Assembly: GCA_031308135.1 (NCBI GenBank)
Contig: JAHLJT010000631.1
Location: forward strand, 192,387,549 to 192,451,548
Origin: Acheta domesticus
Lineage: Eukaryota > Arthropoda > Insecta > Orthoptera > Gryllidae
Direction: 5' to 3'
DNA length: 64,000 nt
Below are positions 58,701-64,000 of the stretch, piece by piece. A program made the position numbers and the translations under genes. Numbering within the stretch: the first letter of the stretch is position 1; every line of letters starts with the position of its first letter. Below the pieces are notes generated by a model. That model was not told the origin of the DNA and did no database searches. It was given only the letters and a program-made list of their open reading frames with translations.

Positions 58701-61700
58701 CACCGCCAACTCCCGCGATATAATATGAATTTCACTTACGAGATTAATTAGGTACTTGATATTCATGGAAACACTAAGCGGTCTCTCGAAAGGCAATGAA
58801 AGTGAAAGAAACATATTTAGTACAATTATAGTCCGACAAATAATTTTCATCAACATTACATTGAAACGGTCAAATTTTTGGGAAAAATGAGAAGTAAGGT
58901 ATTTATTTTTATTAAAAGATTTGAAGAGTTTAGTACATTCTGTAGTAACAGTGGAAATGGAGAGAAGGGATCGCTTTTTAGGAATCCCAATCCTAAACGA
59001 AAAATCCTACTGACTTTCAGATCTACTCTAATCATTTCCTTTAAAACAATTCAAAATTCTGTAACCTCTCTGCATAACATCTGACAAGAAGATTCTTGGA
59101 AACATAAGCGATTTATGCGATCCTGTAATTTGCACCACAGCACTTTCCCCATCTCACCGCTCAGTTTGGAACGCACCCACCGACACCCACTTCCTGTTTC
59201 CACTTTGCGCGGACGCGCGCGTACGACTAGATGAAACGCGACTGGTTGTTTCTCTGATGCTGAAAGTCTCAAAATATTTGTGGCAAACGCATGTGCGACC
59301 GCTGGCGAAACCGGATCTTAACTTAGAAACGCGATTTGCACACGTTCTCACCCTCAAATGATTGCCCGAGGAGAGAAGTCAATGAAATTAGACACACTCC
59401 AGTTGCTCAAGAGTTAGTTCACGGTTGAGGGATCTAAGGATTATCACGTGTTTACATTTTTATCAATCTTTTTTCGTATAATTCAGCACAAAGCAATGAG
59501 TGAATTATTTAAAGAACTAACCTTTTATAAAGTAAAAATTAAATTTTGCTTGCGGCGGACATTTTATGTGTGACATTCTTGTGTAGAATTGTAAATGACT
59601 ATTCAGTAGAGTACGATTTTTATGAGAATTAATTAAAAATAATTAGATTTTACATCTAGAGAATGGAATACGAATTCAATTTTGGTTAACAAGATATTGT
59701 GTTTGATGTAAGATTGAAGTGATATTACATATTTGTCGTGTAACTCATAAACTGTATTTATTTTAACATTGGAGCAGGTAATCTTTTGATCCGAAAATAC
59801 CTTACTACTAAATGAACTAATAATATAATTCAATACTACAAATATAATAGGGGTATTTTCATTTTTCCAAATTATTTCAACTTGTTTATTCTTTAAAAAT
59901 GTCAAAAGTTTTTTTTCCAAAATTTTGACAAATCCATTGTGCACTAAGAACATATTTAACAAGCCTACTGGTCGAGATAGTTATGTCTGTTGTACCAAGT
60001 ACCTCTTAAGAGTAGACGAACAGGGGGACTGAGTGAAAACCTGGAAAAATTTCCCCAAGTCACCCACTCCACAGCCCACCTTCATTGCAGATAGTGACGC
60101 AAATTTGGATTTTCTGAAATAAAACCCCAGGCTCCAATTACTGCAGAAGATAAGGCATTTCTCTTCTGAGAATTTGAATAAATTAAAATAACTACTATAA
60201 AAAACTTCATTATCGTTATTATTATATCAGCTTTACAATTTAAGATTTTGATACGAAATCGTCATTCAAAAAGCAATAATAATTCGGTATTCATAGCAAA
60301 TTCTTTCTAGATTAAATGACAAATTCTTACCTCTATTAGGAACTAGCGGTTCTATTTTTTAGGGAAAGATTTTTTATATGTAGCTACTCGTATGTATGTT
60401 ATCTATTATACAAAGAATGGTTCAACAAATCCTACACAATTGGTATGGTACAAAATAATAAGGATGTCTGTGCGTAATATGTCGTGTAGTGCAAACTGGA
60501 ATTTTGACGCACACGGAAACTGGAAGATCAGCACCCGAAACGGCCCCATGCTAATGCACCAGAACAGCAAGGCCGAAGCCTTATTTTATTTACATAACGT
60601 ATTTTCATTCAAGATCTGGTCCTTGCTGTTATCTGAAGCGACCGATTCTGTAAGTTTCGATAAGAAGAGCGTCTTCGATAAAGGACACCGCAAACCGTAT
60701 CGAACCCGGCAGATAAGGAGCAACACACGCACTCGCATACATGGGAGTGACCGAAAGAAGCATTTTGCTTCTCCACTTTAGACTGAGGAGTATTAGTATG
60801 TGAAATCCTAAAATTATTCCTCTGAAGGCGAATATTATGTTTTACAGCTATTAAAAGGCTGCATAACTTTCTTTTTTCACCTCGGTTTATAGCTAATGTT
60901 TGAGACTAAATATCAATCTTCACGTCTTCAGAAAAGAGAAAAAATAGAAAGTAAAAAATAAGAATCAATATAAATCTAAATAGATACCAATATCATAAAA
61001 TTCACAATGCACAGTGATTTGTTTTCCTTAATTCGATCTTCGTTTGGAAATTAGACTAATCTATTGACCATTTTTGAACTCGCTCTTTCCAATGGATGTT
61101 GCCTTTACTTAAGGCACTGCTTTCTTAACAGTGGCACAAAACTGAAATTAAAAATCCTTCCCTATTTTACAAACATCTAACAGAGCTACTCCAATGCAAT
61201 GCGCTTCGGTGTGCCATGATTCAGTTGGTCGACAGACTGCTTTATTTCAAACTTAGAGAAGTGTGTTTATTGCCATAACGCTTAGTGATTTTCGTTATAA
61301 CTGTGCGTTCGCCCTTGACTCTACGATCATAAAATCGCCTCCTCGGACACTTTCATTTGGAGGGTTCCTGGAATATTTACATCATCGTCCACGTACACCT
61401 GCATTTCCTCTAATTCCCAGTTAGTCATCAAGGCGAAAATATGATGCACACTCTTTTCAAGAATGTACGAAATATTTCCACTTGTGAATGAAAAACGGCG
61501 ACACGAGATCCGTTTGTCTGCTAACAAAAGTCTGAACCCTAAATACTTGTCCAAATATTACTTGTAAACAGATGTTGTGTACAACAACAAATCTGTAAAG
61601 CAGACTTTCGTTCACAGTGTTCGGGTAGTAAATGTATTGCATTGGGTCTGGTTGTGTTAACACCGATGTATAATAGAAATAGAAAAACAGAGCTTATTGA

Positions 61701-61879
61701 CAATATTCCTATATATGTCAATCAACGAACCTATCACATTAGTCCACGTTCTTTTCAAAGCAATTCAAAACCAATCTCTCCGAATTTCAGCCAGAACATG
61801 GCACATTTTAGTCAATTAAAATCCTAAAAAATCTATTTTAAAGCGATTCGCTAAGTCGGGCGATGCGGTCGCTTCTGTA

Positions 61880-62150
61880 CAAAAATACGCCACTCGCGCC
61901 AACGTACTCCAGCCATACCGTCCCACTCCCAGTGACGTCACGATCTTCATCCCCGACCCACGCAAGCACCCTGGGGCCGGCGCGGCTTCAGCGACCAAGC
62001 CAGCCCTCACCAAGGCCCGCGCCTCCGTCCTCGCACGCCCGCCAGGCGACACGACTATTCATCACCGCCCACGCACCGTTCATCCCCGAAACTTTCCATC
62101 CCACTCCCACTCCGCCTAGCAGCTCCTGGAAGTCGCGCAGTTCTCGAGCA
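61880..62150. other. C-rich islet next to a SINE
   Basis: GC- and pyrimidine-rich sequence (CCAAGCCAGCCCTCACCAAG and similar) with frames below 100 codons and no recognised protein. It lies 45 bp left of SINE family A copy 2. Confidence 0.45.
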
Positions 62151-62194
62151 GGGTTATAGGCAGAAATATTTAACTGGGTTATGATTGGAAAACT

Positions 62195-62460
62195 GCCGAC
62201 CTGGATTGCCGAGGTGGCTAAGAGCGTGTACCGACTCAGCGCTTAGGCCCGAAGGGTCGAGGGTTCGAGTCCCGCCTCGGGCGTGGTTGTTTGTCTCGAC
62301 TATCCCATGTACATGTTGTCGCAGAGAGCCTTACGTTCTGCTGACCCCAGATCAGAGGAGCCCTTAACTGTGTTGGTGTCTAGTGTGTGGTCGAATATGC
62401 GTCTCATCGGGACGTAAAGGGCAACTGGCTATCGGCGGCAAAAAGCCCTAGAAAACAAGA
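62195..62460 (+). mobile_element. tRNA-derived SINE, family A, copy 2
   Basis: The head GCCGAGGTGGCTAAGAGCG (A box) and GGGTTCGAGTCCCGCCTCGG (B box and 3' acceptor-like strand) folds partly like a tRNA: GCCGAGG can pair with CCTCGG. The tRNA-like part is followed directly by a unique body, so it is a SINE and not a tRNA gene. It ends in GGCAAAAAGCCCTAGAAAAC. Target duplications GATTGGAAAACT (62183-62194) and GATTAGAAAATT (62461-62472) flank it. Confidence 0.88.
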
Positions 62461-62472
62461 GATTAGAAAATT

Positions 62473-64000
62473 GGGAAGGATGGACTTTTTTAGATCTTTA
62501 TGAACTTCAATAAGAACAAATCCAAAGGGATGGGATACGTCTTCAAAAAAAAATTCAAAATGAAGTATATAGAAACTTATATTGTTTCGGTGTGTATAGA
62601 TGTAAGGGAATATAATTATGACATACGTGCAAAAATTGCTTAGAAACCTAATATTTGTTCATTTTTTATTGTATTTTTGCACATTTTATCTTCAGAGTTT
62701 CACTTTTTCAAACGGGCCTCTATTTTATTTTTAGGTTTCGATAACAAAACAACTGTTTTGCATTAGGCCTACATAAAATGGCTTTGAAGAATTACAAATA
62801 GATTACACACGGTTTTAACAGTTCTATGTAATCACATTTCTAAATCTCCGTATTTTTTTTTACCTGACACCACCCCTTAGGATATGGAGTCCTAAACTTT
62901 TCTAGTTAGGTAGTTAAAACACACAGGGATGAGATACCACACCCCCAAGAGGACAGACGAGTGAAACACTGTTCTCGATTTTGTCACTCTGGACCCCCGT
63001 CCCTGGTTCGAAAGGAAATGTATGCCTAGAAGTCTGCATACAATAAGTCGTCACTTTTTTTCGTGGATCACAAGCTGTATCACCATCAAGCATTGACTGA
63101 AAGCCTTGATTTTTACGTTGACAAACTGTCTCCTCCTTGCCATTCCGTGAGAAACTTTGCAGACTAATAGAGATAATGGAGTAATTGTCATTTGTTTAAA
63201 ATTGATTGCTGCTCCCTGAATGTCTGGTATGAGGATTGGGAATCACAAGATCATTGGTCTAGAATATTTAGTACATATGTGCTCTTAGTGATAGCCAGAT
63301 TCTATATTGCTTTAGGGGACAGGGTTATTTTTAGATAAATTAATGATTTCATTGTCCCATGGAATTTGTAGTTTTCAAAATATGAAGTGACTCAGAACAT
63401 CAAAACAAAGAAGTCCACTTTCGGCGACATCTAGCTCTTCTACGCGTGATCAGCGTTTCTGAATAGGAATAACTTAATATAGATCAACGCAATATCCGAG
63501 GAGAAGCCCTCCATGAACAGTGTGAGGTGTCCACAAGCGTGAGAGAGATGCTGTAGAGAGGAGTGGTAACAGAATTTCCCTGCTAGAATGGACTGTTGCA
63601 GGTTCAAGTAACCGGATGATTCACTACGGCCCTCAAGATTACTCAGCAACTGAGGCACATACAAAGCGAACATCTGGGAATTCAGTACCATTGTCGTGCT
63701 CTTCAAACTCCCGGTGTTGCCACAATAAAGGTGTATTTTTACCTACTCCTTTACTAATAGTAAGCGTAAAATACTTAAAAAAACACGCTAGAAAATTGCG
63801 GCGTACGTCAATATGAAAATGCAATGGAAGGGGAATATGCTTTTTTCATATCCTCAATGATTGCACAATCACTGCATAAAAAACAGCGTCCCTGTACTTG
63901 CGTCATTGATGTCAGAATATAACTAGTGCATATAGTCAAAGTTTAAATAGTTACACTAATGAAGAAGGAAGATCGCACTTCGGAATTTTACACAGCCGCG
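62473..64000. other. AT-rich sequence without recognised features
   Basis: No exon of the PiT gene, RNA gene, transposon terminus or tandem repeat was recognised. Short frames at 63440-63824 overlap on both strands without domains. Confidence 0.5.

Noticed and set aside
62206..62281. tRNA gene-like sequence with A and B boxes
   Set aside because: Acceptor pairing is incomplete and the tRNA-like part runs directly into a body shared with a second copy and flanked by target duplications. It is a SINE head.

Overview
The window is eukaryotic nuclear DNA, most likely from an insect or another arthropod with large introns. The background is AT-rich. There are no dense ORFs and no operons. The one recognisable gene is split by GT-AG introns of up to about 19 kb, and the rest is tRNA-derived SINEs, short inverted-repeat DNA transposons, microsatellites and isolated CpG-rich islets. 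The species cannot be named from the sequence alone.

The only gene I can support is a type III sodium-dependent phosphate transporter (PiT/SLC20 family; the Drosophila counterpart is NaPi-III). It lies on the minus strand, with its start codon at 33054-33052, and it runs off the left edge of the window. Seven coding exons were placed by protein similarity, splice consensus and reading phase: 32859-33054, 13862-13960, 12323-12466, 10516-10698, 7992-8111, 1118-1329 and 695-812. They join in frame into 357 codons. These cover the N-terminal PiT domain, with its [15 protein letters not shown] and PISGTH motifs, and the first part of the hydrophilic central loop. The C-terminal PiT domain must lie to the left of position 1. 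Intron 1 is about 18.9 kb.

Layout: 1-8111 holds loop exons, a large intron with a possible microexon at 7072-7088, and exon 5. Exons 4, 3 and 2 follow up to 13960. From 13961 to 32858 is intron 1, which contains an (AAT)n tract, a long-inverted-repeat MITE, SINE-like copies, a 16-bp G-rich minisatellite in a purine-biased tract, a 120-bp tandem array split by a SINE, a 305-bp diverged tandem repeat and a hAT-type MITE close to the exon 1 splice donor. Exon 1 and a CpG-rich island at 33500-34260 come next; the island is the best promoter candidate. From 34.3 kb to the end I see no convincing gene. That part holds a foldback element with hammerhead-ribozyme-like motifs, a second hAT-like MITE, SINEs of three families, a near-perfect 42-bp hairpin, and a minisatellite that appears to have grown from an 8-bp unit to 16-bp dimers.

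The long open frames in the minisatellites and GC-rich islets (up to 370 codons) are repeat or composition artefacts, not genes. No bacterial-type system, CRISPR array or viral gene was seen. The observations most worth checking are the hammerhead-like foldback element, the long SINE family, the 8-to-16 bp minisatellites and the alternative splicing options in the transporter loop.
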